Shown in pieces: positions 21,032 to 31,999 of a DNA stretch of 64,000 nucleotides. The stretch lies in contig CAMTDV010000013.1 of NCBI GenBank assembly GCA_947069175.1, forward strand, positions 26,105,857 through 26,169,856. Reading direction: 5' to 3'. A program made the position numbers and the translations under genes. The DNA is from Scalesia atractyloides. Lineage: Eukaryota > Streptophyta > Magnoliopsida > Asterales > Asteraceae. Every line of letters begins with the position of its first letter. The first letter of the stretch is position 1. Under the pieces are notes generated by a model, which saw nothing but the letters and a program-made list of their open reading frames with translations, had not been told where the DNA came from and did no database searches.

Positions 21032-21916
21032 ATGACGAACGGGCATTCAGTGAAGGATATGCCAAGCAAGTTTGACAAACTGGAGAAACTTGAAGGCTAA
21101 GACTTCCGCAGATGGTAAAAGAAGATGCACTTTCTTCTTATGACTTTGAAAGTGGTGTATGTGTTTAGCACACCCATAACGGAGATGCTGGAAGATGGCA
21201 ATGTGGAACAAATCAACAAGTGGTCAAAGTGGGAAAACAACAACTACGCCTGTCTTGGCCACATCTTAAATGGTATGTGTGATTCTCTGTTTGATGTCTA
21301 TCAGGATGTAGAAAGTGCAAAATTACTTTGGGATACTCTAGAAGCCAAGTATATGCCAGAAGATTCTTTTGGTAAGAAGTTTCTTTTAAGTTATTTCAAT
21401 AATTACAAGATGGTTGATTCTACGCCTGTCATGGAACAGTATAATGACCAGTTGAGGATTTTGGGGCAATTTGCCCAACATGACATGAAGATGGATGAAT
21501 CCATCTCGGTTTCAAGCATCATTGACAAGTTACCTCATTCCTGGAAAGATTTCAAACATAATTTAAAGCATCAGAAAGGAGAGTTAAGTTTGGTTGAACT
21601 TGGAAGTCACTTCAGAAATGAAGAGTCATTGAGTCCACAAGATAAGGTGTTGGTCAATGATGACACGAACAAGGCTAGAGCGTCTTCTGTGAACATGGTT
21701 GAGACGAGTGAATCATCCAATGGTAACAAGTTCAAAGGGAAATATAAGTTTCAAGGGAATAGCAATTTGGGTCCAAATAAGAAGGCGAATCCCACTTGCT
21801 GGAAGTGTGGTAAGTCAGGCCACTTTAAGAGGGACTATAAATTGGTGAAAAACAACAAGAATGATCCAAAGAACATGAATGAGGCTAGTCCAAGTCAAAA
21901 CAATGTCAGAATTTAG
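21032..21916 (+). pseudogene. Copia C gag (broken)
   Basis: The ATG at 21032 reads MTNGHSVKDMPSKFDKLEKL. Two in-frame TAA stops follow (after LEG and after DFRRW), each where Gln (CAA) would be expected. The frame then stays open from 21125: a UBN2-type gag with YNDQLRILGQFAQHDMKMDE and LPHSWKDFKHNLKHQ. The zinc knuckle near 21797-21840 reads CWKCGKSGHFKRDY, so the fourth zinc ligand Cys is Tyr. A fossil nucleocapsid precursor. Confidence 0.8.
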
Positions 21917-21969
21917 TACAAAGTTATAATTTAGTTTAAAAATATGTATCACTAATTTCTGAAGCATTT

Positions 21970-22422
21970 TATTTGTAGGATGGTATTGCTTGGTGAATTG
22001 ATTTGGGTGCAACTAGCCCTGCATGCAAAGATCTTCGTTAGTTTAAATAATTTCAACCGACTGAAGATGGATCTATCCTCATAGGCATTGTTGTTACCGA
22101 ACCAATCAAAGGACTAGGAAAAGTGTAGCTTACATTTACTTCTGGAAAATTTTACTTGTACACAATGTTTTGTGTGTGCTCGGAATTCGAAAGAATCTGT
22201 TAAGTGGCATTGTGGTTACAAACAACTGTTGGAAAGTGACAAGTATCCATGTTAAGACATGACACTTTTGTAAGTTTTGGTTATCTTTGCAGTGGTATGT
22301 TTATGTTGAATATGGATGTATCTTTTGGGAATGAATCTGTTTGCATGGCTTCAACTAGTAATAGTAATGATTTAAGTGATTCAGAATTATGGCGTGCTAG
22401 ATTAGGATATGTACATTATAAA
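21970..22422 (+). pseudogene. Copia C protease and pre-integrase remnant
   Basis: Weak translation gives IDLGATSPAC (altered DSGAT protease core), then FTSGKFYLYT, and a clearer SDSELWRARLGYVHYK where the LWHxRLGH zinc block should be (His replaced by Arg). Stops are frequent. The reading resumes on the far side of the solo LTR at 25110 with KRVKEMYKMSLIP. Confidence 0.6.
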
Positions 22423-22925
22423 TGTCACACCCCGACCCGCAGCGGAATAAGAGTCGGGGCATAATTGGGTTATCACCAAAGCTCATGATATTTACTAATA
22501 TGTTTCATATATATTAAAGTCAAAATTACATTCTCAATAATCCAAACATGTCCATACAAATACAAAGAAAAGTAACCAACTAAACAATTCCAAGCTCTAA
22601 ATCATTTTATTCTTCTAGCCAATCCTATGTGTTTCTTGCTGCAACTGGTTCACCTGTATCATGTGTAAAAATGGGAGTTTTTGGGTCAACATAAGTTGGC
22701 GAGTGAACCTTATTAGATAAATATTTATTATTGATTTTCTTGTTATTTTATCAAGGAAAATTTGTGCATAATCATAAGTGAGCAAATGTAAATAATCAAT
22801 CAGTAACAATAACAACCACAACTATAACATACAATAACATACAATAATATACTAACATACAATAACATACTAACAGCATACAATAACATATCAACTTGCA
22901 TAAATATATAACATGAATGAAACTG

Positions 22926-23110
22926 TGCGATCAAGGCTCAATCAAACGGAACCGATCGTATTGCATGTACTGAAAATGATAAATGTCTGTGCGATCAAGG
23001 CTCAATCAAACGGAGCCGATCGTATGTTGGCACGCCAGGTTCACGCTCATAATGTAATGGGGAACATGCTCAACGCTCATAATGTAATGGGGAGCGGCGG
23101 CCTATGAAAT
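22926..23110. repeat. Tandem repeat in tRNA-bearing LTR, copy 1
   Basis: Contains two copies of gcgatcaaggctcaatcaaa followed by a cggagccgatcgtat-type block, then two of gctcataatgtaatgggga. It is the short form of the 149-bp repeat that is expanded at 62110-62470. Confidence 0.8.
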
Positions 23111-23605
23111 TGCATGTACTGAAAATAATAAATTAAATCTAACAATAATCACACCAACAGTTGAAACAAGCTGAATACACATTTGTTCATGATATGATGT
23201 ATGCACAATGATTTAAATATAATAAATGGCAAGACACATGATACACCCCAAAAACGTGATTAAAACGGGGAATTTGTAAAGATTCACTCACATTGGGTGC
23301 GTTTGGTTGGAGATGATGAGATGCGCACGAGTTGGAAGGATTGAACAACGAGTATTAACTAACCTAAATAATAACGGAAAATATAGTAAATGAGTGGATT
23401 TTTATTGATAATTTTAATGGGATTTTTAGATATATTTTTGTGAGTTTAAGGCTATTTCCTAACTTTAAAAACATTATTTTTAAGTATTTTTAATTGATTT
23501 TTAAATTAAATTAAATAAATAAAAATATAAAAATATGTTGACTTTTGCATTGACCGTTGACCGTTGACCGTTTGACTTGTTGACCGATTTTATTGTGTAA
23601 TTGTA

Positions 23606-23682
23606 TGCGCCGGGTGAGGCTCGAACCCGAGACCTCCCGTTCGCGTGCACGCAGCTATACCAACTGAGCTACGTGTCTAACC
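23606..23682 (-). ncRNA. tRNA-like module T1
   Basis: The minus strand has a perfect Pol III A box (TAGCTCAGTTGG) and a B-box-like GGTTCGAGCCT about 37 bp later. CTCG/CGAG pairs around GGTT as in a T arm. The whole cloverleaf does not close well, so this is a tRNA-derived or tRNA-like element rather than a working tRNA. Counterpart at 62958-63034. Confidence 0.6.
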
Positions 23683-23774
23683 CGAAATAATTCTGTTTTT
23701 AATTATACTTATATACTAACTCAGTTTATTAAAAATTCTTTTATTTTCAAAAATATTTTAAATCATCGCATCGG

Positions 23775-23852
23775 TGTCACCAACAGGTCTCGAACCCGGG
23801 ACCTGTGCTTTAACGTTACACACAGTCCACCGCTGGACAGTGTGTCTAACTT
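23775..23852 (-). ncRNA. tRNA-like module T2
   Basis: The minus strand has GTCCAGCGGTGGA (resembling the D-arm region of Ser/Leu tRNAs) inside inverted arms, then GGGTTCGAGACC. Six-base arms CAGGTC/GACCTG (23784-23789, 23800-23805) enclose the T-loop-like core. Counterpart near 63130-63205. Confidence 0.55.
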
Positions 23853-23944
23853 GGTTAATATACAGATTTTTATTATACTTAACAACTAACGTAAGTTAAT
23901 CCGGTTCAGTTAGAAAAATAAAACATCTTTATTACAGAGAGGGT

Positions 23945-24021
23945 GTGTGTAACAGGGATCGAACTCGCGGCGTGTGCATATTGTTTGCACACAGTCCACC
24001 GCTGGACTGTGTGTCTAACCC
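23945..24021 (-). ncRNA. tRNA-like module T3
   Basis: The minus strand has a perfect 10-bp hairpin (arms ACACAGTCCA and TGGACTGTGT, loop GCGG, 23989-24012), followed by the B-box match GAGTTCGATCCC. The hairpin is conserved at 63341-63364. Confidence 0.55.
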
Positions 24022-24845
24022 GTTTATAAATACCGATTTTAATTATCCCTATAATGTTAACACAGTTCATATTCTTCGCTAAGTTTTACAGACAGCAATT
24101 TACCCAACTGTTTCTAGTTTTAAGACGATTAACAACATTCATAAGACTAAAATGAAATGACAGAGACGGTGTTGGAAGCAAACATACCGGAGGAATGATT
24201 TAACTCAGAATTCCGGCAAGGCGTCAGCTCTGTTTTTATGAACTTCAACTGAGCGAACAAATTAACAGTTTTGATTAGCTAATCGTGGAATTGAAGTGCT
24301 AAACAAGCGTTAACAGAGTGTTTGAATGTCCATACCGTTATACAGCGGAAGATAAGAACTTTCAGAGATTTTCCGGCGAGCAGGAATTATCCGATAACGA
24401 CGTCTGAATTTGATTTCAATTGAAAGGTTTGAGTCAGCAATAGCTTAACAATTGATAGACCACGAAGGAATTGAAAGACTTACTGTTTTGATAGAGAATA
24501 CGGTTTTCCGGCGAAAGTCCGACGAGTCCAAAAAGCTTCTCCGGCGAACTGAAAGTTGTGCGGAAATGTAATTGGAGGTTTGCAGAGTGTTTTTGAGTCG
24601 CGAGAGAGGACAAAGATTGAAGTAATCCAAGAATTGAAAGTTTTCGGTTATTAAACCGATTCACTCCCGAATTCAAGTTTCATTCAAAGCAAAATTGATT
24701 GGAATTGTCGGTGTGTCGGTTAAACTCAGTGAACCGCGAGTAATCAAACGTCTTTGGACGTTTGGTGACCGATTTCAGTTACAGTTGGCGTAACCGGTTG
24801 ATTTATGTTTGTTTATAAGATTTATTTGTTTGACAGAAAACAACA

Positions 24846-24927
24846 AGTGGCGGAGTGGTTATGTGTGTGTGTGATAAAGCTTTGAGTTCCTTTCCGGCTG
24901 ACCCGGGTTCGAGTCCCGGCAGCCTCA
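24846..24927 (+). ncRNA. tRNA-like module T4 (plus strand)
   Basis: TGGCGGAGTGGTTA resembles the A-box region of Ser/Leu tRNAs. About 60 bp later there is a perfect T arm: CCGGG, a 7-base loop TTCGAGT, CCCGG (24903-24919). GGCTG/CAGCC pair outside it. The acceptor stem is not convincing, so a functional tRNA is unlikely, but it is the most tRNA-like of the four. Confidence 0.55.
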
Positions 24928-25109
24928 TTTCCTTTTTAATTATTTTATTTTTACTTTTTATCAATTATAACTTTTATAGTTTAGTTTGTTTATTAATTAT
25001 GTATCATTAAAAATCAAAATAGACATAAATACGCAACAAAACATTTATAACTTGATATTCGATTACAAACGGAGCGGGTTTGGAAAACCCGTTTTTGACA
25101 AATGTTACA

Positions 25110-25970
25110 ATAAAAGAGTTAAGGAAATGTATAAAATGAGTTTAATTCCTGCTTTTAACAAAAACAATGATAAATGTCATATATGCAAAGTGAATAAACT
25201 AACTAAAGAACCCTTCATGCAACATGTTAACAGGGAACACAATATATTAGATTTAATACACAACGATGTATACGATTTTCATGCTACACAGTCAGAGGTA
25301 TGTAAAAGTATGTAGTTACATTTATAGATGATATTACTAGATTCTTATATTTTATTTGTAAAGATAAAGCTCTAAAAAAGTTTAAAATTTACAAACAAGA
25401 AGTAGAGCTTCATTGGAGTGGGTTGATTAAAACTTTACATACTGATAAAGGTGGTGAGTATTTTGATCCAATGTATTTCCAATCAACTAGGATAATACAC
25501 CACACAACAGTTCCTTATACACTGGAACAAAACGGTCTACTAGAAAGGAAGAATATGACTCTAAAGGAAATGGTTAATACCATGTTGTCGTATTCGAGCC
25601 TAAGTGAAGATTTCTGGGGTGAGGCTATGTTGAAAGTTTGCTATTTGCTAAATAGGGTTCCTAATAAAAGGAACAAGATTACCCCTTTTGAGCTTTGGTA
25701 TAAAAAATCACCAGAGGTAAGTAAACTGAGAGTTTGGGGTTGTAGATTCGTGGTATGGCTCACTGATCCAAAGATAAGGAACATAGGAGAAAAAAAGTAT
25801 AAACAACATTTTCATTGGGTATGCTAAGCATTCATTTGCTCACAAATTCTATGTCAAAGAACCAAATGACTACTGTGCATACTGTGATTGAATCAAGAAA
25901 TACAGATTATGATGAGAATATATGATCTTCTATACCTAGGCTTAATGATATGGTAAGCTCTAGTAAATCT
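25110..25970 (+). pseudogene. Copia C integrase (broken)
   Basis: Reads KRVKEMYKMSLIP, then the zinc Cys pair CHICKVNKLTKEPF, then HNDVYDF (first Asp), TDKGGEYF (second Asp) and EQNGLLERKN (catalytic Glu). ELWYKKSPEVSKLRVWGC follows, then a frameshifted tail FAHKFYVKEPND and IESRNTDYDEN. A stop after CKSM (25315) and later frameshifts break it. It ends about 25970 at the junction with Athila-like DNA. Confidence 0.78.
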
Positions 25971-26416
25971 CAAGTGGCGACCCCAAATTTTTGCTTAGAT
26001 CTTGTTACTACTAGTAAGTAGAAGTGTTTTGAGAAGTAAATAACCAAACATTATCAGAAAAATCAGATTGTTCAAACACTTTTCCACAAACCCTTGTTCA
26101 TAACTGAAAAAAGTTAAAATCGAAGGGGTAAACAAGTAGTTTGTGCAAAATTGGTACTTGGTGTTTTATTTTCTGGGAAAACTGCACACGATGAACCAAA
26201 AAATTTTGAATTTTTCGAAGACGGCTTGAAAACTTCAATTTTGGTTAACAGAAGGCTCACCACGGGGCCGTGCCCACTGACCACAGGGCCGTGGGGACCT
26301 CAGACTTTAGACATGGGGTCGTGCCTAGAGGGCACGGGGCCGTGTCCAGACTCCAAATTTTGATTTTCGCATAATTTTTGACATGTCAATTGTCTTACTG
26401 GTTCTTTCTTGCAGGA

Positions 26417-26640
26417 ATGACACCTCATATGTTCTTGTGGTTCAAAAGTTTTGAGCTTGAGTTCGAAAACCGCTTTGAAGTACTACAAGCAAGGCACGGA
26501 TAACCACCAAGACAAGTGTGTTATACTACACTTGAAACTGTGGGGCAAAGGGAAAGATACGATGCTCTGATCACTGGTCCGCTCCGTACCTTTCTAGAGA
26601 TCGGCTCAAATCTTTCCACGAATACAACATGGAGTTCTTA
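26417..26640 (+). pseudogene. Athila ORF-like fragment, 5' part
   Basis: Just after a splice-acceptor-like pyrimidine tract and cag (26400-26414), ATG at 26417 reads MTPHMFLWFKSFELEFENRF. A stop comes after QARHG; another frame continues with REERY-like RERYDALITGPLRTFLEIG. This resembles the start of the conserved region of plant ATHILA ORF-1-type proteins, whose role is unknown. It continues after the Gypsy at 37503. Confidence 0.45.
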
Positions 26641-29293
26641 TGTAACACTTCGCATTTGTAACTTTTCGTTTTTAGTAAGTTTGCTTTGTGTTTCTATAAT
26701 TGGAAAGTCTAAACCTTGTAATTGTATTTCATTTTCGATTCATTGTAAATCTAAGGCTTTGATTGTAATCAAATTGATCGATTATACGCAATTCACAATC
26801 TTTATGCACCACTACATCTATGATCATACACACATTCGTTACGCAATGTATAAGTTCGAATCAACTTGCATATTTTATCACATATTCATGAGAGTTAAAT
26901 GTTTCGATACAAGCAAGAACTAGCAAGTTAAACGCAAAATACATAAGTATATGCTCCTCAAAAACCTTGTCACGTTTGTAAATTTCATTGCTACCAAACA
27001 TGTCTTTCTTTTTTAACAGTATATGAGGCCCTTAATCTTGGTTTAGAACCTTCCAAACAAGTCACAACTTTACAAAAATAATGTGCCTTAATTAATCATC
27101 ACTGAACCCTAAAGAATATTTTGTAAAAAAAAAGAAAAAGAAAGGAGGACAGCTTGCGGCCGAAGCTGTCTCCTTCACACAACCACCTTGTTTTAATAAA
27201 CAACACTGTTTATCAAACAACCACCTAAACCCATTTAATACAACCCTAATCAAACCCTTATTTCCCCTCTATATAAACAAGCATTACCCCATCCCTTTGC
27301 CACTTTTTCAAGCCTCCAAACACTCCAAACATTCCCTCTAAGTCCAGAATTCTATGCTGAAACATTTCAGCTTGCAAGTGAGTTTCAACTCACTTCCTTC
27401 TTTCTTTAAACCTTGTTTTTCCTTATAACACCCTTGGATAACCTCTAGGAAGGTTCTCATAAGTTTGCTTGGGCAAACTAAGGTGAAACCCCACCATTTT
27501 GAGGTCCAAAAGTGTGTAAACTTTCTGCCCACTTTTTATCTTTTCAAACTTTAAAAATTTCAAAGTTTTCTTCATGTTTTCTTCTTTAACATTGTTTGCT
27601 AAGCCCCATGGGATTTACCATAGGTTTTCCATGGAAAACCAAGGTGGAACAATACCATTTTTAGGGCCAAACTTTCTGTTTTGGAAATTAAACTTATAAA
27701 CTTTTTCGAACTTGTTTTCAAACTAACAACTCTATGCTACTTGTGCCTCTAATCAAGCTTATGGTTAGGGAGCTAGCTAGACTTGTTCCATACAAAATCA
27801 AGAGGTATAACATGCCTCTAAAATTGTGGTGTTACTAGGGTTTTAAACCCACAAGTGTTGAGCCATCCAAGCTTACAAGCTTGTGTTGGTGAAGGTGTGA
27901 TTACATGGAGGCCTTGGCTATCCAACTTTTCAATCCACCCATCACTTGATGATTTCTATCCATTAAGCTACAGTTCACTTTCACTAGAGTAACAAGGCTA
28001 CGACACGTCCCCAAACGTTGCCATGTTCGGGATGCACGCACCTAGTTTGCTTATTCTGTTCGAAGCGTAGCTTAGTGATGTACTATATTCTTGACCATCC
28101 GGATTGTCTTGTGGCAATTTGTGTAGTGGTGAATTTTACGAAAGAGGTTTAGGATGGTTATCCTCCTACCTCCATGCAAAACTTCTATGACTTATATGAT
28201 ATCCATGAATTATATGAAATCTATGAAAAACTTGTAATAATATATGTAAACTATATAGTAAATAATAAATATAATCGAACCTTTGATGATTACCATATGG
28301 TTAACTTGTCCTAATATTAGGTTATTTTATCTAAGATCTAACCATCGTTACTATTCTATTGGGCATGACCCATAAAAACACAAACACCCTTCGGGGCTTA
28401 TAGTGTCAAAAACGAGCGTTAACGTCTAGATAAATACTTTCAACTATACATACTTTTTGCATACTTTAAATTCCTAAAATTACCGATCCACCGTCATTCC
28501 AATACTCACACACCTACGTTTCCTTGTGTAGGATAACTTGGTGTTCGTCCCCTTAATCAACCTAAACGCTTTCACAGAACTTTACTTTGTAAAACCATGA
28601 GTACACTCGAACACCCTTTTTACGCTTTACACGTTTGGGTGTAATATGTTAACCTATAAAAAATACACGCATTCACACTTATATTTTTGTGCAAACACAC
28701 AAACAATCCATCATACGTGCTATATTTATGTGATACACGATTCATATACTTGGAACATTCTTATGTGATGCTATTTGTCATCAACTTTGTTTAAAGACTC
28801 CCCCTTAACATGTATAGTGGTATAGGAATAACGAACCGCTCATATTCTTGTGGTCAATGTTAAGTTATGCGGTACACTAGAGGATTGACTTGTAGTTCAC
28901 ATGCCTTGTTTACATTTATCTCGTATACTAGCTTATCATGTGGATTTGTTTAAACGTTTTATTACTTATGCTATGATATCAAACTTGTGTACTCGCCAAT
29001 ACTTTGTTATTGAACTATACTTTTTAACATGTTGCATGTTGATGAGATTGACATGACGAAACTTAGTAGGATTGGCATAGAAACACGCTTAGAATGCTAA
29101 GTTATTTAATATGTTTTGTTGAACATGTCTCGTTTGTTGTTGTTTCGTATTTGAATTGTATTGTATTTGACAATTTGGTGATTTGAAATGAAATGAGTTG
29201 TTTAATTAAATATTGTCACAATTAGCATTATGATGTCTCGAGCAATCTAGTTCGTCTCACTCTGATGTTTTCGCCATTGGTTGGGGCGTGACA
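26641..29293 (+). repeat. Gypsy 5' LTR
   Basis: TGTAACACTTCGC to GGGGCGTGACA. Matches 34902-37502 throughout, with indels. A plausible core promoter (cctctatataaac near 27266) is followed by a long U5. Confidence 0.92.
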
Positions 29294-29296
29294 GAT

Positions 29297-29309
29297 TGGT
29301 ATCAGAGCC
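29297..29309 (+). other. Gypsy primer-binding site
   Basis: TGGTATCAGAGCC, three bases after the 5' LTR, complementary to initiator Met-tRNA. Confidence 0.9.
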
Positions 29310-30281
29310 ATAACTAAAGGGAATTAGGTAGAATTGCCATGTTCGGCCTAATCTATAGTTTAAGTGACCAACTTGACCTGCTTCATGATTAAAATGTTAA
29401 ATTCTTCCTATTTGCTTCTTCCTATTTCTTTTGTCTTAATATATATGCAAAGTGTTTTTCCTAAGACACTTACACAACTTACACACTTGAAGACTTGAAG
29501 ACGCTCATACTATAAACGAGACGATCTCACCAAAATAGGGGTGAAACCCGCACTTTGGTGATCACTCTCCATCCGCGTGTTCGATTTTACACGAAATTAC
29601 GCCATCAAGTTAGGAGTGAAATCCACATCTTGATGGGAATTTCCATTTCATACTCTAGTGGACCCTTACCAACGAGTCAGAATTCACTCCTCGTTTGGTA
29701 AGCACCAACCACGCTTAGGGTCGATGTTGTCAAGTTAGGGGTGAAACCCGCACCTTGTCAACTAGTTCCATTCCTCGATTTTCAATCACGCCAAAGGTTT
29801 GATTTTTCGATCGGTTAGAGAGGTGTAGTAACTGGAAGGGTAAAGTGTCGTTAATCGCTTCTCGACGAGTGCACTTTAACTATAGGCCATAGCACGTTTC
29901 TCTAATTTGAAAGGAACTCGGTTCACTTTATAATAGTCGACGTTTCTCAACCCGAAACACTCTTATGTTTTATTAAGCCTATCTTTTATGTGTCTCAATT
30001 ATCATGTGTTTTTAATACTTGTTACCTTATTCATTTTTAACTCGATGCACAACTCGCACACCTTTCGTAACCAAAACAATAATAATAATCCTCGTGAACC
30101 AACTAAATTTATACTCCTTACGCAAATCATACGTGTTTATGCTTTTGAATGCTTATATGCTTATGCTGTCTATGTGGAATCATACGTGTTACTTGATACT
30201 TATATGCTCAAATCGAATTCTTTTTATAAAAACGCATTACGATCAAAGCCTTAATCTCTCTTCTATTGTCGAATCCTATAG

Positions 30282-31545
30282 ATGTCTTTCTCTCAAAGCT
30301 TTATGGGCAAGAGGAAGTCCAAGTCCAAGTCAAGGTCCCAAACCGATTCTATGTCCAAAAAGGATTGCATGAAGTTCATGGCTAAACAAATGGCCGAGCA
30401 TATGGCCAAGGTCATACCTGAGATCGTCAGCAAGATCCAACCCCCACCCAATGCCGAATCACCTTACACCTTCGTCGACTCCAAGGCGGAACCACCTAAG
30501 TCAACCTTTACCCATAAGTAGTTTTGCTCCTGCAACCCCCAGCCTTTCACCAGCGGAGGGGACACCACCAAGTTACTCCAATGGTTTGACGCCATTGAGG
30601 TTACTTTTCTCCAAAGTGGTTGTCCCGACCACCTGCGTACCATGAACACTACGTGAGTATTCCGATCGAGGGCTCTTGATTGGTGGACTTCCGAGCGTAA
30701 CGCTCGTGGTAACGATGCCGCTCACGCCCTCCCGTGGATCGAGCTCAAGAAGCTAATGGAGAATGAATTTTGTCCTCCTCACGAGCGCCAACGACTCGAG
30801 AACGAGTTTTGGAACCTTAAACAGGTGGGGAATGACAACGCCGGCCTCACGACCCGTTTTATGCAGCTAAGTGTGATTTGCCCTAGCCAAGTTGACACGG
30901 CCGAAAAGGCAGTTGCCAAGTACATACGCTGCCTCCCTCCTCACCTAACGGACCTTGTTGACACCACCTCACCCAAAACCCCTGAGGAAGCTTTTCGCCT
31001 ATCTGCCCGACTGAACAATAGCCACGTCCTTTGTGAAGCCTCCAAGGCTTCATTAAGGAAAGCCCATCAAGCCACCACCGAAGCTCTCACCAAATCTACC
31101 TCACCCAAACCCCCAAGGAGCAACACCAAAGGCAAGAAACGGAAGGCTTCGAGCCAGAACTGCGCGGTAGTCACTCTGCCAAACCCTCAAACCTCCCAGC
31201 AGCTAGCCTTAGCCTCTCCCAAACCCATCAAGAAAACTACACTAGGCTGCATCCAAAGTGTAACACCTGTCCTTCCCACCATCCTGTTACCGCCCTTTGC
31301 CGCCTATCCACTATCTGCAATAGGTATGGGCACTTCGCCCAACAATGTCGAAATGCTCCACAAGCCCCTATCAACCTAGCCCGAGCCATAACCGCACCCC
31401 AAAACCCTACCGCTAGCCAAAACCGACCACTTGCACCTACCGCTCGTGCCTGCTTCAGATGCGGAGATCCAAACCATTTCGCCAACAACTGCCCGCAGTG
31501 CAACAACAACAACAACCACCAGCAGCAGCCAGCTCGCGGTTGAGC
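30282..31545 (+). pseudogene. Gypsy gag (broken)
   Basis: ATG at 30282 (MSFSQSFMGKRKSKSKSRSQ), stop near 30521. The retrotransposon gag core follows in other frames: KLLQWFDAIEVTFLQSGCPD, ALDWWTSERNARGNDAAHAL, then the open stretch 30756-31379 with CPPHERQRLENEFWNLKQ. Zinc knuckles follow: a partial CNRYGHFAQQC and an intact CFRCGDPNHFANNC near 31450-31492. Several frameshifts. It would package the element RNA in virus-like particles if whole. Confidence 0.82.
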
Positions 31546-31559
31546 CTTTGTCATCACAG

Positions 31560-31999
31560 CCGCACAAGCTCAAAACTCCAACGATGTCATTTTGGGTGCG
31601 TTTCTCATTAAAAATGTTTACACTACGTGTTTATTTGATATTGGTGCGGATAAAAGTTTTGTATCCGTCGAATTCGAACCTTTGCTTATGTGTAGATGTT
31701 CTAAGTTGCCTAAATCTTTCGAAGTCGAAGTCGCTGACGGAAAATCCGTCACTGTTGATTCTGTCTTATCCAATTGTTCTTTGAATCTTAACGATCATAC
31801 ATTTTCTATTGACCTCATACCCATGCAAATGGGTAGCTTTGATATTATAGTAGGCATGGACTCCGTGCTGAAGTTGTTTGTTCGGAAAAGTTCATTCGTC
31901 TTTCCCTTCCCAATGACGACACTTACACGTCTATGGCGAGAAACCTTCCAAAGGTCTCAAGCTTATGTCGTGTATCCAAGCGAACAAGTACTTGCGTAA
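31560..31999 (+). pseudogene. Gypsy aspartic protease (altered active site)
   Basis: The frame 31592-31999 has CLFDIGADKSFVS where the family has DTGA. The Thr of the active triad is Ile (codon 31640-31642), which should abolish or reduce activity. FDIIVGMDS follows in place of the usual IVGMDWL. Confidence 0.75.

Larger units (their letters stand above)
22423..25109 (-). mobile_element. Solo LTR bearing tRNA-like modules (copy 1)
   Basis: TGTCACACCCCGACCCGCAG to AATGTTACA, 2687 bp, flanked by a perfect ataaa duplication (22418-22422 and 25110-25114). It interrupts the Copia C pre-integrase reading. No gag-pol and no second LTR are present, so a solo LTR, probably Ty3/Gypsy, is inferred. A homologous copy starts at 61608. 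Inside are a GATC-rich tandem repeat (22926-23110), three minus-strand tRNA-like modules about 168 bp apart and one plus-strand tRNA-like module. Orientation is uncertain; the strand is given for the three modules. Confidence 0.8.
20481..25970 (+). mobile_element. Truncated Ty1/Copia element C
   Basis: A plus-strand Copia with gag (21032-21916), decayed protease and pre-integrase (about 21970-22422) and integrase (25110-25970), interrupted by a solo LTR (22423-25109). RT and RNase H are missing. The sequence passes abruptly at about 25970 into Athila-like DNA, so the 3' half has been lost. The G/C-rich block 20620-20705 (gttcgggggcaatgcccctgg) looks like part of its 5' LTR, but no matching 3' LTR remains. 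The integrase style suggests a Tork/Tnt1-type lineage. Confidence 0.7.

Noticed and set aside
22913..23107. Plus ORF with repeated AHNVMG
   Set aside because: Translation of the tandem repeat in the LTR.
23606..24021. Three functional tRNA genes
   Set aside because: A and B boxes are present, but acceptor and anticodon stems do not pair properly and no good anticodon loop is seen. Called tRNA-like only.
31237..31573. Minus-strand ORFs rich in Ala, Trp and Val
   Set aside because: Antisense shadow of the Gypsy gag zinc-knuckle region.
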